A stretch of DNA of 64,000 bases. Origin: an uncultured Fidelibacterota bacterium. Lineage in GTDB: Bacteria; Fidelibacterota; Marinisomatia; Marinisomatales; Marinisomataceae. Below are positions 34,265-45,300 of this stretch, in pieces. Made by a program: the position numbers and the translations under genes. How positions within the stretch are numbered: position 1 is the stretch's first letter; each line of letters starts with the position of its first letter. The DNA lies in contig CACKGC010000002.1 in assembly GCA_902599655.1 (NCBI GenBank), forward strand, positions 17,302-81,301, given 5' to 3'. Under the pieces are notes generated by a model. The model saw only the letters and a program-made list of their open reading frames with translations. It did not search any database and was not told the origin of the DNA.

Positions 34265-34337
34265 GCCTGCGTAGCTCAGTAGGTAGAGCACTTCGTTGGT
34301 AACGAAGAGGTCACCGGTTCAATCCCGGTCGTAGGCT
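34265..34337 (+). tRNA. tRNA-Thr (anticodon GGT)
   Basis: The acceptor stem GCCTGCG pairs with CGTAGGC with one G-T pair. Anticodon stem CTTCG/CGAAG encloses loop TTGGTAA, anticodon GGT. The T arm has ACCGGTTCAATCCCGGT. It stands 43 bases before tuf, and the spacer holds the tuf ribosome-binding site AAGGAG. Confidence 0.96.
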
Positions 34338-34380
34338 CAAAAAAAATAAAAATAATTGTTAAAAACAAGGAGATAACAAA

Positions 34381-35574
34381 ATGGCTAAAGAAACATTTGT
34401 TAGAAATAAGCCTCACTGTAATATCGGTACTATCGGTCACGTTGACCATGGTAAGACTACTTTGACTGCTGCTATTACGCAAACCCAGTCTAATCTAGGT
34501 TTAGCAGCTAAACGTGATTTTGACACTATTGATAATGCACCTGAGGAAAAAGAAAGAGGTATTACAATTTCAACTTCACATGTTGAATATGAGACAGCTA
34601 ACCGCCACTATGCGCACGTTGACTGTCCTGGTCACGCCGACTACATTAAAAACATGATTACAGGAGCAGCTCAAATGGATGGAGCTATTCTTGTTGTTAG
34701 TGCAGCTGACGGTCCAATGCCTCAAACAAGAGAACACGTATTGCTTGCTCGTCAGGTAAACGTACCAAGTATCGTTGTTTTCATGAATAAGGTTGACCAA
34801 GTTGACGATCCTGAATTGTTAGAATTGGTAGAGATGGAATTAAGAGATCTTTTAAGCGAATACAAATTTGATGGTGATAATACACCTATCGTTAAAGGTA
34901 GTGCATTAAAAGCTCTTGAAAATCCTAATGATGCTGAAGCGGTAAAATGTATTGCTGAGCTAATGGAAGCTTGTGATTCATTTATCCCTCAGCCAGAACG
35001 TGCAATTGATAAACCATTCTTAATGCCTGTTGAGGATGTTTTCAGTATTACCGGTAGAGGTACTGTTGGTACTGGAAGAATCGAATCAGGTAAGATTAAA
35101 ATTGGTGAAGAAGTAGAAGTTGTTGGTCTTGATAATAAAATCGGCACAACAACAGTTACTGGTGTTGAAATGTTCCAAAAAACTCTTGATGAAGGTGAAG
35201 CTGGTGATAATGCTGGTCTTTTATTAAGAGGTGTTGAAAAAGAAGACCTTAAAAGAGGTGTTGTTTTAGCAGCTAAAGGTTCAATCACACCACATACCAA
35301 GTTCAAAGCAAACGTTTATGTTTTGAAAAAAGAAGAAGGTGGAAGACATACTCCATTTTTCAATAACTATAGACCGCAGTTTTACTTCAGAACTACTGAT
35401 GTAACTGGTGTAGTTACTTTACCTGAAGGTACTGAAATGGTTATGCCTGGAGATAATGTTGAAATGAACGTTGAACTAATTACACCGATTGCTATGGATC
35501 AAGAGCTAAGATTCGCTATTAGAGAAGGTGGACACACTGTAGGAGCTGGAGTAGTAACTACTGTAGTTGACTAA
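34381..35574 (+). CDS. tuf: Elongation factor Tu
   Basis: EF-Tu brings aminoacyl-tRNA to the ribosome with GTP. The G1 motif GHVDHGKT, switch I RGITIST, G3 DCPGHADY, G4 NKVD and G5 GSALKA are all present. Domains II and III follow ([38 protein letters not shown]). At 397 residues it is standard. The AAGGAG at 34369-34374 precedes the ATG by six bases. It is the only tuf here and the str operon downstream has no second copy next to fusA. Codon choice is somewhat richer in C- and G-ending codons than in neighbouring genes, as expected for high expression. Confidence 0.98.
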   Translation: MAKETFVRNKPHCNIGTIGHVDHGKTTLTAAITQTQSNLGLAAKRDFDTIDNAPEEKERGITISTSHVEYETANRHYAHVDCPGHADYIKNMITGAAQMDGAILVVSAADGPMPQTREHVLLARQVNVPSIVVFMNKVDQVDDPELLELVEMELRDLLSEYKFDGDNTPIVKGSALKALENPNDAEAVKCIAELMEACDSFIPQPERAIDKPFLMPVEDVFSITGRGTVGTGRIESGKIKIGEEVEVVGLDNKIGTTTVTGVEMFQKTLDEGEAGDNAGLLLRGVEKEDLKRGVVLAAKGSITPHTKFKANVYVLKKEEGGRHTPFFNNYRPQFYFRTTDVTGVVTLPEGTEMVMPGDNVEMNVELITPIAMDQELRFAIREGGHTVGAGVVTTVVD

Positions 35575-35738
35575 TGGCTGGTAATAGCAAAAGAGCAATT
35601 GTAAGACTTGAGAGTACTGCAGGGACAGGGTATCGTTATACTGTTACTAAAAATAAGAGTAAACATCCCGACAAACTTGAATATAAAAAGTTTGACCCTG
35701 TAGCTCGCAAGCATGTTCTTTTTAAAGAAATTAAATAG
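35574..35738 (+). CDS. rpmG: Large ribosomal subunit protein L33, cysteine-free form
   Basis: A 54-residue product begins [20 protein letters not shown] and ends [17 protein letters not shown], the typical L33 pattern. The zinc-binding cysteine pairs of the C+ form are absent, so it is the zinc-independent type. The ATG shares one base with the tuf stop. It precedes tRNA-Trp as in the common rpmG-trnW-secE-nusG order. Confidence 0.94.
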   Translation: MAGNSKRAIVRLESTAGTGYRYTVTKNKSKHPDKLEYKKFDPVARKHVLFKEIK

Positions 35739-35743
35739 CATAT

Positions 35744-35816
35744 AGGTGAGTAGCTCAATTGGTAGAGCATCGGTCTCCAAAACCGGGGGTTGCGGGTTCA
35801 ATTCCTGCCTCACCTG
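35744..35816 (+). tRNA. tRNA-Trp (anticodon CCA)
   Basis: The acceptor stem AGGTGAG pairs with CTCACCT; the discriminator is G. Anticodon stem TCGGT/ACCGG encloses loop CTCCAAA, anticodon CCA. The T arm has TGCGGGTTCAATTCCTGC. It sits five bases after rpmG and 16 before secE, the usual location. Confidence 0.96.
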
Positions 35817-35832
35817 CGATAAAGGATAGAGA

Positions 35833-36015
35833 ATGTTTAGAAAAATAAAAGATTTTTTAAATCAGGTTTACTTGGAAATGAACAAGGTTTCATGGCCATC
35901 CTACAATGAGTTGAGAGGATCTACTTATTTAATTATTGTCTTTTTTCTTTTATTTGTTCTTTTTTTGTTTGGGATTGATTGGGCAATTCAAAGATTTATG
36001 AGAGTGTTGATATGA
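35833..36015 (+). CDS. secE: Preprotein translocase subunit SecE
   Basis: The 60-residue, single-membrane-helix protein clamps SecY. It has the conserved amphipathic helix FLNQVYLEMNKVSWPSYNELRGST and the membrane segment YLIIVFFLLFVLFLFGIDWAIQ. The KVSWP motif is diagnostic. It overlaps nusG by four bases. Confidence 0.95.
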   Translation: MFRKIKDFLNQVYLEMNKVSWPSYNELRGSTYLIIVFFLLFVLFLFGIDWAIQRFMRVLI

Positions 36016-36545
36016 ATTGGTATAGTTTAAGAGTAATGTCAGGAAAAGAAAATAAGGTGAAAGATACTATTTTTAGAGAACTTGATTTTGAAAAAGACTT
36101 AAAAGCTAATGTTGAGGAAATTTTAATCCCGACTGAAAACATAGTTGATATCAAAAATGGTAAGAAGACTGTGAAAGAAAAGAGCTTATTGCCTGGATAC
36201 ATTTTGGTTAAGATGATTATGAATAATGAAACAAAATTTTTTATTGAAAGCGTTGACGGTGTTATGAGTTTTGTCGGTCCAAAAGGAAGTCCTCAACCTG
36301 TTACTGAAGTTGAAATGTCTCGTTATCTTGTTTCTTCTGATGGCGATGAGCTTTCTAATGAAGATATTGATGATATTCCATTTAAAGTTGGAGATTCAGT
36401 AAAGGTGATTGATGGACCATTTAAAGAATTCAACGGCCTTGTTCAAGAGGTAAATGATAGAAATAGAATTAAAGTAAATGTTAATATTTTTGGAAGACCT
36501 ACTCCTATTGAGTTGAGTGTAAACCAAATTTTAAGTGAAAGTTAA
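36012..36545 (+). CDS. nusG: Transcription termination/antitermination factor NusG
   Basis: NusG bridges RNA polymerase to Rho or ribosomal S10. The NGN domain begins [16 protein letters not shown] and includes [10 protein letters not shown] and [15 protein letters not shown]; the C-terminal KOW domain is [25 protein letters not shown] place the start at 36012 (ATGA overlap with secE), giving 177 residues; an upstream in-frame start at 35979 lies inside secE and adds no conserved sequence. Confidence 0.96.
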   Translation: MNWYSLRVMSGKENKVKDTIFRELDFEKDLKANVEEILIPTENIVDIKNGKKTVKEKSLLPGYILVKMIMNNETKFFIESVDGVMSFVGPKGSPQPVTEVEMSRYLVSSDGDELSNEDIDDIPFKVGDSVKVIDGPFKEFNGLVQEVNDRNRIKVNVNIFGRPTPIELSVNQILSES

Positions 36546-36547
36546 AA

Positions 36548-36976
36548 ATGGCTGAAAAAGAAAAAACTGGTTTAATTAAATTGCAAATCGCAGCTGGACA
36601 GGCTAATCCAGCCCCACCTGTTGGTCCTGCACTTGGACAGCATGGTGTAAACATTATGGATTTTTGTAATGCATTCAATGATGCAACTAAAGAATTACAG
36701 GGAATGTTAACCCCAGTAATTATTACTGTTTATAAAGATAGATCTTTTACATTTGAAACCAAATCTCCACCTGCATCGACTCTTATTATGAAAGAATTAA
36801 AAATGAAAAAAGGTTCACAAGAGCCAAATAAAGACAAAGTTGGAACTATTAATATGGCTCAGTGTAAAAAAATCGCTGAAATTAAAATGAAAGATTTAAA
36901 TGCTCACACATTAGATCAAGCTGCAGAAATGATTGCTGGAACTGCTGTTAGTATGGGAATTGAGGTCGAAAAATGA
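36548..36976 (+). CDS. rplK: Large ribosomal subunit protein L11
   Basis: L11 forms the base of the factor-binding stalk on 23S rRNA. The 142-residue sequence shows [29 protein letters not shown] and the C-terminal RNA-binding domain ending [17 protein letters not shown]. It lies two bases after nusG and overlaps rplA by four bases. Confidence 0.98.
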   Translation: MAEKEKTGLIKLQIAAGQANPAPPVGPALGQHGVNIMDFCNAFNDATKELQGMLTPVIITVYKDRSFTFETKSPPASTLIMKELKMKKGSQEPNKDKVGTINMAQCKKIAEIKMKDLNAHTLDQAAEMIAGTAVSMGIEVEK

Positions 36977-37653
36977 AAATAACTAAATTTTCAAAATCAG
37001 TTAATGAGACATTAGATTCTTCAAAGCTTTACAGCACAGAAGAAGCTATTAATATGTTGATGAGTTTTAAGAGAGAGTCATTTAATGAGTCAGTTGATGT
37101 TGCTTTTAACTTAGGGGTAGATCCTAGACATGCTGAAGAAAATATAAGATTAAGTATTAATCTGCCTCACGGAATTGGAAAAGAGGTTTCAGTATTAGCA
37201 ATAGTAAATGCAGATAAAGAGGCAGAGGCAAAAGATGCTGGTGCTGATTTTGTAGGTAAAGATGAATTCCTTGATAAGATTAAAGCTGGCTGGACTGATG
37301 TTGATAAAATTGTAGTTACACCAGATCTTATGGTTGAATTAGGTAAGCTAGGTAAGGTACTTGGACCCAAAGGTCTAATGCCAAATCCTAAATCTGGTAC
37401 AGTAACAAATAATGTTGCTAAAGCCATCAAAGAGCTTAAAGCTGGTAAACTTGATGCTAGAGTAGAAAAAAATGGTATTCTGCAATCTTCGATTGGTAAA
37501 ACATCATTTACAGAAGAGCAATTAAAGGAAAATTTTAATACTCTTCAAGGTGCTGTTATGTCAGCAAAACCAAATTCATTTAAAGGTAAGTACTTAAAGT
37601 CTATTAGTATTTCTTCAACTTTAGGTCCAGGAATTAAGATAGGAACAGAATAA
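36973..37653 (+). CDS. rplA: Large ribosomal subunit protein L1
   Basis: L1 builds the mobile stalk at the ribosomal exit site. The 226-residue product has [26 protein letters not shown]-like [32 protein letters not shown] and the ending [11 protein letters not shown]. In many bacteria L1 also represses its own mRNA; no obvious L1-type leader lies here because rplK overlaps. Confidence 0.97.
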   Translation: MKITKFSKSVNETLDSSKLYSTEEAINMLMSFKRESFNESVDVAFNLGVDPRHAEENIRLSINLPHGIGKEVSVLAIVNADKEAEAKDAGADFVGKDEFLDKIKAGWTDVDKIVVTPDLMVELGKLGKVLGPKGLMPNPKSGTVTNNVAKAIKELKAGKLDARVEKNGILQSSIGKTSFTEEQLKENFNTLQGAVMSAKPNSFKGKYLKSISISSTLGPGIKIGTE

Positions 37654-37655
37654 TT

Positions 37656-38171
37656 ATGCCAAGTAATAAAAATTTAGAAGCCGTTAAAAATTTAACAGAA
37701 AAATTAGATAAGGCTAACGCTATCTATTTCACTGATTATCTTGGATTAGACGTAGTGAGCATTACCAAACTTAGAAAAGAATTTGTATCAAACGATGTAG
37801 AATTTACTATTGCAAAGAATACGTTAATAAAACTTGCTGCTAAAGATGTTGGTATGGAGGGGTTAGATGAATTTTTGAATGGTCCAACCGCTATGGCATT
37901 AAGTTATAATGATCCAACAGATCCTGCAAAAGTAATAAAGAATTTTTTAAAAGATTTTGATAAGCCTGCTGTAAAAGGTATGATATTAGATGGACAGGTT
38001 TTTCAGGGAGAAGAGTTTGAAAAAATTGCAAATCTTCCTTCGAAAGAACAGTTATTGTCCAAACTTGTTGGAATGTTAAATTCTCCAATGTCTAAGCTTA
38101 GCAGCACATTAGGTAGTCCTGTATCTGGCTTATTAGGAGCACTTGAACAATTAAACTCAAAGAAAGGGTAG
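37656..38171 (+). CDS. rplJ: Large ribosomal subunit protein L10
   Basis: L10 anchors the L7/L12 dimers. The 171-residue protein has the N-terminal [36 protein letters not shown] and a helical C-terminus (LASLxxSPxxKL-type [19 protein letters not shown]). Two bases separate it from rplA and five from rplL. Confidence 0.96.
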   Translation: MPSNKNLEAVKNLTEKLDKANAIYFTDYLGLDVVSITKLRKEFVSNDVEFTIAKNTLIKLAAKDVGMEGLDEFLNGPTAMALSYNDPTDPAKVIKNFLKDFDKPAVKGMILDGQVFQGEEFEKIANLPSKEQLLSKLVGMLNSPMSKLSSTLGSPVSGLLGALEQLNSKKG

Positions 38172-38176
38172 TTAAA

Positions 38177-38557
38177 ATGAGCGTTAAAAGAGAAGATGTA
38201 TTAAAATATCTTGAAGAAGCAAATATGATTGAAATATCTGAGCTTGTCAAAGATATAGAAGATAAATTTGGTGTTACTGCCGCTGTACCTGTTGCAGCTG
38301 CTGCTGCTGGAGGAGCTGCTGATGGAGCTGCTGAAGGTGGAGAAAAAAGTAGTTTTGATGTTGTTCTAGCAGCTGCTGGACAATCAAAAATCTCAGTAAT
38401 TAAAGTTGTTAGAGAACTTTCTGGTCTTGGATTAAAAGAAGCTAAAGAATTGGTTGATTCTGCTCCTAAGGCTGTAAAAGAAGGCGTCGCAAAAGATGAG
38501 GCTGAAACTATTAAGTCTCAACTTGAAGAGGCTGGAGCTACAGTAGAATTAAAGTAA
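38177..38557 (+). CDS. rplL: Large ribosomal subunit protein L7/L12
   Basis: The stalk protein recruits translation GTPases. It has an N-terminal dimerisation domain, an Ala/Gly hinge ([16 protein letters not shown]) and a C-terminal domain with [33 protein letters not shown]. At 126 residues it is normal. A 52-base spacer with no good hairpin separates it from rpoB. Confidence 0.97.
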   Translation: MSVKREDVLKYLEEANMIEISELVKDIEDKFGVTAAVPVAAAAAGGAADGAAEGGEKSSFDVVLAAAGQSKISVIKVVRELSGLGLKEAKELVDSAPKAVKEGVAKDEAETIKSQLEEAGATVELK

Positions 38558-38595
38558 TAGTACTAAAAAAGTATATATTAATTAACCAATTTTTT

Positions 38596-38600
38596 GGAGG
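38596..38600 (+). promoter_or_regulatory. Strong Shine-Dalgarno site fixing the TTG start of rpoB
   Basis: GGAGG lies nine bases before the TTG at 38610. It is one of the strongest ribosome-binding sites in the window and supports the non-ATG start, which also gives the conserved early rpoB sequence. Confidence 0.8.
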
Positions 38601-38609
38601 TAATCTATC

Positions 38610-41600
38610 TTGAGAGTAGATAAGTTAAACAATAGACATAATTTTGAGAAAATAACAACTACCAATGAACTGCCAAATCTTTTAGATTTGCAAGTAGGTT
38701 CATTTCATGACTTTTTGCAGGAAAGTATCAATCCTAAAGAAAGAGAAATGTTTGGATTGCATGAAGCTTTTGCTTCAATTTTTCCTTTGCAGGATAATCA
38801 TGAAAACTATATTCTTGAATATAAAAGTTATACAATAGGTAAAGCTAGATACACCCCCAGAGAGTGCTCTGATAGGGGAATAACTTACAGTGTACCTTTA
38901 ACTGTTCAACTACGTCTCAAAATTACTGATGAAAAAGATAAAAAGAAGTTTGCTCAAGTAATTGATCAAGATGTTTACTTTGGTAATATACCTTACATGA
39001 CAGATAAAGGTACTTTTATTATCAATGGAGCTGAAAGAACCGTTGTTACTCAACTTCAAAGATCTCCAGGTGCATTTTTTGATCAAAAATTTCATCCAAA
39101 TGGTGCAAAACTTTATAATGCTCGTATTATTCCTATTAGAGGTTCATGGATAGATTTTACAACTGATATTAATGATATACTTTTTACTATCATCGATAGA
39201 AAAAGAAAATTCCCTGCTACAATGCTTTTAAGATCTTTAGGTTTTAGTTCAGATGAAGATATTTACAATGCTTTTGAATTAATTCTTGACCTTGATCCAT
39301 CAAAAATTGATTTGGAAAAATTGAGTCATTATGTTGTTATCGAAGATATTATTGATCATGAAACTGGAGAGCTTTTTGTTGAAAGTGGCAAAGAATTAAA
39401 TGAATCAATAATTAGCACATTAAAGAAAAATAAAACAAAGTCTATCAAAGTTGTTGATGTTAGAAACAACATTGATAGTATGATGATTCATAATACAATT
39501 CAAAAAGATCCAACAAAATCTACTGAAGAAGCATTAATGAGAGTTTATTTACTTTTAAGAGGAAGTGAGGCTCCTAGTCCTGAATCTGCTGAAAAATTCA
39601 TTAACAGAATGTTTTTCTTTCCAAAGAAATATGATTTAGGCCAGGTAGGTAGATATAGACTAGATAAACAATTTAATTTAAACAACTCTGGAAATGATTC
39701 AGTTCTTACACATGACGATTTTTTAATTACATTAAAATATCTAATTCAAATGAGAAAAGGATTAAGAGCCCCAGATGATATTGATCATTTAGGAAATAGA
39801 AGAGTTAGAACTGTTGGTGAACAATTAAAAGTTCAGTTTAACTCTGCCTTAGCTAGAATGGTCAGAACTGTTTATGAAAGAATGAATCTTCGAGAATCAG
39901 AAACAATAACTCCTCAGGATTTGATTAATTCAAGGTTAGTAACTACAGTTATTAATACATTCTTTGGCACTAGTCAATTGTCCCAATTTGGAGATCAAAC
40001 TAATCCATTAGCAGAAATAACTCATAAAAGAAGAATTTCTTCTTTAGGTCCTGGTGGACTTTCTAGAGAAAGAGCTGGTTTTGAGGTAAGAGATGTTCAT
40101 TATACCCATTATGGTAGGTTGTGTCCAATTGAAACTCCTGAAGGACCAAATATTGGTTTGATTTCATCTTTAGCATTAATGGCTAAAATCAATAGACATG
40201 GTTTCATTGAAGCTCCTTACAGAAAAATTGATAGCAAAAAGATTACAAATTCTATCGAATATTTATCAGCTGATGATGAAGATAGAGCAAATATTGCTCA
40301 ATCAGGTTTAGAGTCAGATAAAAATAATCTTATTTCAGAATCTAAAGTTAGAGTTCGTTCAAAAGGCGATTTCCCAATTGTAGATTCTGAAGATGTTCAA
40401 TATTCAGATATTGTGCCAAACCAAATTCTTAGTGTAGCTGCTGCATTAATTCCTTTTGTTGAGCATGATGATGCTAATCGAGCTCTAATGGGTTCAAACA
40501 TGCAGCGTCAATCTGTACCATTGTTAAAAACCGATTCTCCAATAGTTGGTACTGGAATGGAAAAAGTTGTTGCTCGAGATTCAAAATCTGTTTTGCTTTC
40601 ACCTGTTAGCGGAAAAGTTGTACATGTAGATGCAAATAAAGTAGTAATTAAAGATAGTAATTATAAAGATGGATCTCTTTTAAAAGCTGACGAAGATTTA
40701 TGTACAGTTGATCTTATAAAGTATTCTAGATCAAACCAGAATACTTGTTACAATCAAAAAGTACTGGTTAAAGTTGGTGATAATGTGAAAAAAGATGATG
40801 TTATCGCAGATGGAGCTTCTACACAAGGTGGGGAACTTGCTTTGGGTAAAAATGTTATGATCGCTTTTATGCCTTGGAACGGTTACAACTTTGAAGATGC
40901 CATTGTTATTAATGAAAGACTTGTAAGAGAAGATGTCTTTACATCAATTCACGTCAACGAAATTGAGCTTGAAGTCAGAGATACCAAGAGAGGTGAAGAA
41001 GAGTTAACACCTGAAATTCCAAATGTAAGCGAAGACGCAACCGCTCAATTAGACGAAAATGGACTAATTCGTGTAGGTGCAATTGTAAACGAGGATGATA
41101 TTCTTATTGGTAAAGTAACTCCTAAAGGAGAAACTGATCCATCCCCAGAAGAAAAACTTTTACGTGCAATTTTTGGTGAAAAAGCAGGAGATGTAAAAGA
41201 TGCTTCTAAAAAAGCCGAACCTGGTGTAAAGGGTGTTGTTATCAAAACTGATTTATATGAAAAAACATCTAAGCAATCTAGGGCTGAAGTAAATAAAGCT
41301 ATCAAAGAGCTTCAAAAAGATAAAAGAAATAATGAAAGAGAATTAAGAGCATCTAGAGATAAATTGTTAAGTGGAATTCTTAAAGATAAATCTTCTCTAG
41401 GTATAAAAGACAAAAACGATAAAGTGCTTGTTAAAAAAGGTACAAAATTAACCTTGAAAAAAATCAGCAGTTTTAATTTTGAACAATTTTCACTCGAAGA
41501 GCCTTGGATTTCAGGTCCTAAGTCTTGGGAAAAGATTAAATTGATTTTTGATTCATTTCATAAACATTTAAATGAATTAGAAGATAAGTTAGAAACTGAC

Positions 41601-42365
41601 ATTTTCAAGCTAAAAGAAGGTGATCAATTACAACCTGGAATTCTAAAGCTTGCGAAAGTATATGTTGCTAACAAGAGAAAAATTTCTATTGGTGATAAAA
41701 TGGCTGGTAGACATGGTAATAAAGGTGTTATTGCGACGATAGTTCCAGAGGAAAACATGCCATATTTAGAAGATGGTACACCAGTTGATATTTGTTTAAA
41801 TCCAATGGGTGTTCCTTCAAGAATGAACTTAGGACAATTGTATGAAACCATGCTTGGCTGGGCAGGAAAAATTCTTGGAGAAAAATATGCAACTCCAGTC
41901 TTTAATGGAGCAACTCCAGAAGAAGTAGCTGCTAAAATGAAAGAGGCAGGTTTACCTGATTCAGGTAAGGTTACGTTGTACGATGGCTTAACAGGCGAAA
42001 AAATTGACAATCCAGTATTAGTTGGATATCAGTATATGATGAAATTATATCATATGGTTGATGATAAAATGCATGCTCGTTCTACTGGTCCTTATTCTCT
42101 TGTTACTCAGCAACCTCTTGGTGGTAAAGCTCAGTTCGGAGGACAAAGATTTGGTGAGATGGAGGTTTGGGCACTTCAAGCTTATGGTGCTGCTCATATA
42201 TTAAGAGAGATTTTAACTATTAAATCTGATGATATAGAAGGTAGATCCAAGGTGTATAGCGCATTAGTAAAAGGTGAAGATTTACCAGATCCTACTACTC
42301 CAGAGGCATTTAACGTATTCATGAAGGAAATTCAAGGTCTCGGCCTTGATATAACTTTAGATTAA
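38610..42365 (+). CDS. rpoB: RNA polymerase beta subunit
   Basis: The 1,251-residue catalytic subunit starts at TTG and contains the rifampicin-pocket block FGTSQLSQFGDQTNPLAEITH with D, H and S of the main resistance positions (E. coli 516, 526, 531) conserved; Gly replaces Met at the position equal to E. coli 515. Further on are PIETPEGPNIGLI, GKNVMIAFMPWNGYNFEDAI, KRKISIGDKMAGRHGNKGV and the end FNVFMKEIQGLGLDI. No split, intein or truncation. rpoC follows after twelve bases. Confidence 0.98.
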   Translation: MRVDKLNNRHNFEKITTTNELPNLLDLQVGSFHDFLQESINPKEREMFGLHEAFASIFPLQDNHENYILEYKSYTIGKARYTPRECSDRGITYSVPLTVQLRLKITDEKDKKKFAQVIDQDVYFGNIPYMTDKGTFIINGAERTVVTQLQRSPGAFFDQKFHPNGAKLYNARIIPIRGSWIDFTTDINDILFTIIDRKRKFPATMLLRSLGFSSDEDIYNAFELILDLDPSKIDLEKLSHYVVIEDIIDHETGELFVESGKELNESIISTLKKNKTKSIKVVDVRNNIDSMMIHNTIQKDPTKSTEEALMRVYLLLRGSEAPSPESAEKFINRMFFFPKKYDLGQVGRYRLDKQFNLNNSGNDSVLTHDDFLITLKYLIQMRKGLRAPDDIDHLGNRRVRTVGEQLKVQFNSALARMVRTVYERMNLRESETITPQDLINSRLVTTVINTFFGTSQLSQFGDQTNPLAEITHKRRISSLGPGGLSRERAGFEVRDVHYTHYGRLCPIETPEGPNIGLISSLALMAKINRHGFIEAPYRKIDSKKITNSIEYLSADDEDRANIAQSGLESDKNNLISESKVRVRSKGDFPIVDSEDVQYSDIVPNQILSVAAALIPFVEHDDANRALMGSNMQRQSVPLLKTDSPIVGTGMEKVVARDSKSVLLSPVSGKVVHVDANKVVIKDSNYKDGSLLKADEDLCTVDLIKYSRSNQNTCYNQKVLVKVGDNVKKDDVIADGASTQGGELALGKNVMIAFMPWNGYNFEDAIVINERLVREDVFTSIHVNEIELEVRDTKRGEEELTPEIPNVSEDATAQLDENGLIRVGAIVNEDDILIGKVTPKGETDPSPEEKLLRAIFGEKAGDVKDASKKAEPGVKGVVIKTDLYEKTSKQSRAEVNKAIKELQKDKRNNERELRASRDKLLSGILKDKSSLGIKDKNDKVLVKKGTKLTLKKISSFNFEQFSLEEPWISGPKSWEKIKLIFDSFHKHLNELEDKLETDIFKLKEGDQLQPGILKLAKVYVANKRKISIGDKMAGRHGNKGVIATIVPEENMPYLEDGTPVDICLNPMGVPSRMNLGQLYETMLGWAGKILGEKYATPVFNGATPEEVAAKMKEAGLPDSGKVTLYDGLTGEKIDNPVLVGYQYMMKLYHMVDDKMHARSTGPYSLVTQQPLGGKAQFGGQRFGEMEVWALQAYGAAHILREILTIKSDDIEGRSKVYSALVKGEDLPDPTTPEAFNVFMKEIQGLGLDITLD

Positions 42366-42377
42366 AGGAAATTATAG

Positions 42378-45300
42378 ATGTATAAAGCAAAAAATAGTAT
42401 TTCAATTAAATTAGCTTCTCCTGAAAAGATTCTTGAAGGATCTTTTGGTGAGGTATTGAAACCTGAGACAATTAACTACAGATCTTATAAACCTGAAAAA
42501 GATGGTTTATTTTGTGAAAAAATCTTTGGTCCAGTTAAAGATTTTGAATGTCACTGTGGTAAATATAAAGGTATTCGTTACAGAGGTATTATTTGTGATA
42601 GGTGTGGAGTTGAAGTAACAACTAAAAAAGTAAGAAGAAACCGTATGGGGCATATTACTTTAGCTGTTCCAGTAGTGCATATCTGGTTTTTAAAATCAAT
42701 TCCAAGTAAGCTAAGTTATATTTTAGGTAAAAGCGCAAAACAATTAGAAAGTGTAATCTATTATGAGAATTACCTAGTTATTAATCCTGGTAAAAGTGGT
42801 TATAAGAGATTTGAATTAATTGACGAGGAAGCTTTCCTTGAATTAGATCAAGAATTTGGATATGATGCTGCTTCTCAAGAAGAAAGAGAAGAAGAATCAT
42901 ATTTCCAGGCTTCCATGGGTGGAGAAGCTATTAAAGATGCTCTTGCTGAAATGGACTTATTAGAGCTTAAACAGGAGCTAGAAACAATAAGTTCAACAAC
43001 AAAATCAAAGCAAAAAAGAGAAGACGCGCTCAAAAGACTAAAAGTTGTAAAAGATTTTGCTCAAGATAGAAACAACAAGCCTGAATGGATGATCGTTTCT
43101 ATTTTGCCTGTAATGCCACCTGAATTAAGACCTTTAGTTCCATTAGAGGGCGGACGATTTGCTGCAAGTGATCTTAATGACTTGTACAGAAGAATTATTA
43201 TTAGAAATAATAGATTAAAGCAATTAATGGATATTCAGGCACCTGAAGTAATTTTAAGAAATGAAAAAAGAATGCTACAAGAGTCTGTTGATGCACTTTT
43301 TGATAATACAAAACGTAAAACCGCAATTAGAAGCGGTTCAAAGAGACCATTGAAGTCAATTTCTGACATGCTGAGAGGTAAGCAGGGTAGATTTAGACAA
43401 AACCTTCTTGGTAAAAGAGTTGATTATTCTGGAAGATCAGTTATTGTAGTTGGTCCAGAATTGAGAATGACTGAATGCGGTATTCCAAAGAATATGGCAT
43501 TAGAATTATTTAAACCTCACTTAATAAGAGAATTAATAAGAAGAGATTTAGCTGCAACACCGAGAAGTGCAAAACTAATGATTGAAAATAAAGAATCATT
43601 TGTTTATGAAATTCTTGAAAGTGTTGTTAAGGATCACCCAGTATTATTAAATCGTGCTCCTACACTTCATAGATTGGGAATTATTGCTTTCCAACCAATT
43701 CTTATTGATGGTAAAGCTATTCGAGTCCATCCACTTGTATGTTCAGCTTTCAATGCTGACTTCGATGGAGACCAAATGGCTGTTCATGTTCCATTGTCAA
43801 TACCTTCACAATTAGAAGCAAGAGTATTGATGATGGCAAGTCAGAATGTTTTACATCCAGCTAGTGGAAAACCTATTACATTACCTTCTCAAGATATGAT
43901 TTTAGGTTGTTACTATCTAACTAGAGACAAAAAAGGGCAGATTGGTGAGGGAATGTCATTTGGATCAATTGACGAAGTTAAAATTGCTCATGATAATGGC
44001 AAGGTTGGTATGCATGCAATTATTAACGTTAGACATAATGGCATATGGCATAAAAATACTACTGCAGGAAGAGCAATATTTAATTCCATTATCCCAGATG
44101 AATTAGGCTATTATGATGAAATTGTTTCTAAGAAAAAACTTAGTTTTATCATTGGCGAATCTTTTGTAAAAGCAGGAAATCAACGTACAGTCCAATTGCT
44201 TGATGATCTTAAAGATATTGGTTTCAAAACTGCTACTATGAGCGGAGTTTCAATTTCAATAAGCGATGTTATCATCCCTGATGCAAAGCATGATATAATT
44301 GACAGAGCAGAGCAAGAAGTAGATAAAATACAACAGCGTTTTGATAGACATGTCTTGACGGAGGGTGAAAGATATAATAAAGTTATTGATGTTTGGACAA
44401 AAGCTACAAGTGATGTGGCAGATGTGATGATGGATGGTTTAAGATCAGATGATCAAGGTTTTAATGCATTATATATTTCATCTGATTCAGGAGCTCGAGG
44501 TAGTGGTGACCAAATCAAACAGCTTGCAGGTATGAGAGGGTTAATGGCTAAGCCAAGAAAATCTATGATAGGCGGTGGTGAAATTATTGAGAGTCCAATT
44601 CAGTCTAACTTTAAAGAAGGTCTTTCTGTGATGGAGTATTTTATATCTACTCACGGTGCTAGAAAAGGTTTAGCTGATACAGCTCTTAAGACTGCAGATG
44701 CTGGTTATTTAACAAGAAGACTGGTTGATGTTGCGCAAGACGTTACTATCTATGAAGATGATTGTAAAACAATTAATGGAATTACCGTATCTGACCTTAA
44801 AGAAGGTGAAGAAATTGTTGAATCACTTGGAGAGCGTATCTTAGGAAGAACTTCTTCTGAAAAAATAGTTATTGATGGTGAAGTTGTTGTTAAGCCTGGA
44901 GATATTTTTGATGAAAAGTTGGCTGATCTTATAGTTGAAAATAATTTTAATAGTGTAAAAATAAGATCAATTCTTACATGCGAATCTAGAAGAGGTGTTT
45001 GTGCCAAATGTTACGGTTGGGATTTAACTAGAAGAAAGCTTGTTACAAAAGGTACAGCTGTTGGTATTATTGCTGCCCAAAGTATTGGAGAGCCAGGAAC
45101 ACAGTTAACTCTTAGAACTTTCCATATTGGTGGTACAGCTACTCGTATTGCTGAGGAATCTGATAAGAAGTCACGATTTAATGGTACTGCTAAGTTTACT
45201 AGCGACTATGAACCGGCTGAAACTTTAGATGAAGATGGATTTAATGTTGTAAGATGTTTATCAAGAAGTTCAAAATTATCAATTGTTGATTCAAAAGATA

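Noticed and set aside
34099..34302. 67-residue plus-strand frame over the tRNA cluster
   Set aside because: It is made of tRNA-Tyr, tRNA-Gly and tRNA-Thr sequence and has no protein-like features.
37167..37430. Minus-strand frames inside rplA, rpoB, fusA and other ribosomal genes
   Set aside because: All lie fully inside strongly conserved plus-strand genes, without ribosome-binding sites or protein-like composition.
40000..40060. Rifampicin-resistance allele in rpoB
   Set aside because: The positions equal to E. coli 516, 526 and 531 are wild type. Gly at position 515 is a lineage difference with no proven resistance effect.
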